Shown here in pieces: positions 6,131-7,404 of a stretch of DNA of 7,404 nucleotides. Source of the DNA: Weeksellaceae bacterium (GTDB taxonomy: Bacteria > Bacteroidota > Bacteroidia > Flavobacteriales > Weeksellaceae). The notes under the pieces are model-generated. The model had not been told where the DNA came from and did not search any database. It saw only the letters and a list, made by a program, of their open reading frames with translations. Every line of letters starts with the position of its first letter. The first letter of the stretch is position 1. Made by a program: the position numbers and the translations under genes. The stretch is from assembly GCA_028694715.1 (NCBI GenBank), contig JAQVKJ010000060.1:1-7404 (forward strand), read 5' to 3'.

Positions 6131-6163
6131 CAAAATAATAATCTTAACGAAAGATATAATCAA
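6131..6163 (-). promoter_or_regulatory. Weak candidate promoter upstream of tpiA
   Basis: In the 110-bp gap between the permease and tpiA, the minus strand has TTATTTTG (plus 6131-6138), one mismatch from TAnnTTTG, with a TTG (plus 6161-6163) 22 nt upstream. The implied start near 6124 would give a leader of about 48 nt. No terminator for the permease was seen in the gap, so tpiA may also be read from upstream. Confidence 0.28.
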
Positions 6164-6186
6164 TTTTTATGAAAATTAATTTAATA

Positions 6187-7263
6187 TCATTGTAATCTGA
6201 CCTTTGGGTCGAGTATTCCGTACAGTATATCGACCAGTATATTGATGATAATAAATGTGACTGCAATCACGAGTACTGCAGCCGTAACCACGGGCAAATC
6301 CAGCGTGTTCAGCGCATTCACAATTTCTTTTCCCAAACCGTTCCAACCAAAAATAAATTCAACGAAAACCGCTCCGGCCAACATGGAGGCAAACCAGCCA
6401 GAAGTCGCCGTAATTACAGGATTCAACGCATTTTTCAATGCGTGTTTTCTGATGACAACTCTGGGTTTCAATCCTTTTGCAAAGGCCGTTCGGATGTAAT
6501 CTTGGCCCATTACTTCGAGCAATGAATTCCTTGTGAGTTGTGTAATAACTGCCAGTGGTCTGATGCCCAGGGTGAAAGCAGGGAGAATCAGATTTTTTAA
6601 CGACAGATGTTTTCCTTCGCCCATATCGTCGATTTCATAAAGACTTCCGGTCATGTTAAAACCGGTATATGAATGAAGCAGAAAAGCAAAAATATATGCG
6701 ATAATGATGGCCGAAAAGAATGAAGGTATGCTCATGCCCAAACTGGTAATGACCAATAAACTCCGGTCGATCCAACTGTCTTTGACCAGTGCAGACCAAA
6801 TGCCAAGTAGTATGCCGATGACTGAGGCAAACGATATGGCACTGATGGCTAAAACCATAGTGTTGGGAAGGGTTTCAGCCAATATGTCGGCAACCGGTTT
6901 TCCCTGTCTTTGAAAAGAAGTTCTGAGGTAAGGATATTTTAGGAGTACACTAAAATTATTGCCGGTATATAGCGTTTTTCCGTCGTATTTATTACTCTCA
7001 AGTGAAGTGTATGATTCTCCTGCCTGGCTGTGAAATGAAACAGGAGATAAATCATTCAGATAATAAAAGTATTGCTTCCAAACGGGCTGGTCTAAGCCTA
7101 AGTTTTTCCTGATTTTCGCAAGTTGCACAGGGTCTTCTTTCTGGTCGAGCATCATTCGTGCAGGATCGCCTGGAAAAACGCTGAACAATAAAAACACCAC
7201 AGTTGTCACTCCCAAAAGCGTCAGAAGGCCGTAAAAAATCTTATTTGCGAGGTAACGAAGCAT
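6187..7263 (-). CDS. ABC transporter permease, OppB/DppB family
   Basis: Inner-membrane permease of the peptide/nickel-type ABC importer family, 358 residues, longer than the usual 305-340. The N-terminal signature MLRYLANKIFYGLLTLLGVT (1-20) leads into TM1 (about 9-30) and FPGDPARMMLDQ (30-41), typical of OppB/DppB. Later membrane segments lie near 134-160, 168-196, 223-245, 285-305 and 324-348. The cytoplasmic coupling (EAA-type) loop is DYIRTAFAKGLKPRVVIRKH (255-274), and the sequence ends LDPKVRLQ as in many family members. The extracytoplasmic loop after TM1 is enlarged, with a polar Ser/Tyr-rich stretch at about 71-122. No OppC-type partner, ATPase or solute-binding protein lies in the window, so the substrate is unassigned. 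ATG 7263 begins 24 nt after the stop of the preceding DoxX/thioredoxin-like gene, implying co-transcription. Confidence 0.93.
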   Translation of the reverse strand: MLRYLANKIFYGLLTLLGVTTVVFLLFSVFPGDPARMMLDQKEDPVQLAKIRKNLGLDQPVWKQYFYYLNDLSPVSFHSQAGESYTSLESNKYDGKTLYTGNNFSVLLKYPYLRTSFQRQGKPVADILAETLPNTMVLAISAISFASVIGILLGIWSALVKDSWIDRSLLVITSLGMSIPSFFSAIIIAYIFAFLLHSYTGFNMTGSLYEIDDMGEGKHLSLKNLILPAFTLGIRPLAVITQLTRNSLLEVMGQDYIRTAFAKGLKPRVVIRKHALKNALNPVITATSGWFASMLAGAVFVEFIFGWNGLGKEIVNALNTLDLPVVTAAVLVIAVTFIIINILVDILYGILDPKVRLQ

Positions 7264-7287
7264 TTTATGTTCAGCAATCTGTGGTTT

Positions 7288-7404
7288 TCAAAAATTGTCT
7301 TCAATAATATCTGCTGCAGAAGGAAGCGGATTGTTGTGGTATTTGTCCACAACTGTTCCGTTTTTCAGCACAACAATTCCCGGATTACTTCTGATAATGG
7401 TTTT
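7288..7404 (-). CDS. Partial: C-terminal end of a DoxX/thioredoxin-like (BT_3928-type) protein
   Basis: Only the last 38 codons are present; the gene continues beyond the right edge. The visible segment contains [20 protein letters not shown], followed by a short tail rich in Pro and acidic residues that ends DNF. The NPG turn plus a beta-hairpin with a KNGTVV turn looks like the C-terminal part of a thioredoxin-like domain. It resembles the end of Bacteroidota BT_3928-family proteins, which have an N-terminal DoxX-like membrane domain and a C-terminal thioredoxin-like domain and, from memory, commonly sit next to tpiA. The assignment rests on this short segment and on gene context, so a stand-alone thioredoxin-like protein is a possible alternative. 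It lies 24 nt upstream of the permease gene on the same strand. Confidence 0.62.
   Translation of the reverse strand, partial: KTIIRSNPGIVVLKNGTVVDKYHNNPLPSAADIIEDNF

Noticed and set aside
6077..6186. Possible terminator or small RNA in the gap between the permease and tpiA.
   Set aside because: Only A/T-only complementarity (for example AATTTT/AAAATT) is present, with no G-C stem, so nothing beyond a weak promoter candidate can be supported.

Overview
The window looks like a chromosomal housekeeping segment from a member of the Bacteroidota, most probably the Flavobacteriia or a close relative. The reasons are: genes with essentially no Shine-Dalgarno sequences and A/T-rich leaders; several TAnnTTTG-type -7 promoter elements; a compact rpsF-rpsR-rplI operon without ssb; ClpS and PrmA sequences of the type seen in that phylum; and the tail of what appears to be a Bacteroidota DoxX/thioredoxin-like (BT_3928-type) protein just upstream of the permease-tpiA stretch. 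I cannot name a genus.

Layout. Positions 16-1327 (minus strand) hold an orphan class I SAM methyltransferase followed by a small VOC/glyoxalase-fold protein. Positions 1416-1808 (minus) form a self-contained cold shock protein gene with its own promoter, a leader of about 110 nt and an intrinsic terminator. A DinB-fold protein gene (1845-2306, minus) diverges from the ribosomal operon rpsF-rpsR-rplI (2510-3886, plus), which has a good Bacteroidota promoter and a strong terminator. A 218-bp spacer without a convincing gene separates this operon from a convergent minus-strand block. In transcription order that block is: the 3' end of a DoxX/thioredoxin-like gene (7404-7288), an OppB/DppB-type ABC permease (7263-6187), tpiA (6076-5315), prmA (5283-4441) and clpS (4483-4151, overlapping prmA).

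How the genes relate. The plus-strand operon makes small-subunit proteins bS6 and bS18, which are direct neighbours on the ribosome, and large-subunit protein bL9. prmA also serves the ribosome (L11 methylation), while clpS feeds N-degron substrates to ClpAP-type protease and tpiA belongs to glycolysis. These look like a compact growth-related block rather than a dedicated pathway.

I found no CRISPR array, mobile element, tRNA, rRNA, toxin-antitoxin pair or defence system, and no convincing undescribed system. The most unusual items are an acidic C-terminal extension of about 80 residues on ribosomal protein bL9, an OppB-type permease with an enlarged extracytoplasmic loop and no transporter partners in view, and the 43-nt prmA/clpS overlap with an alternative TTGA stop-start junction.
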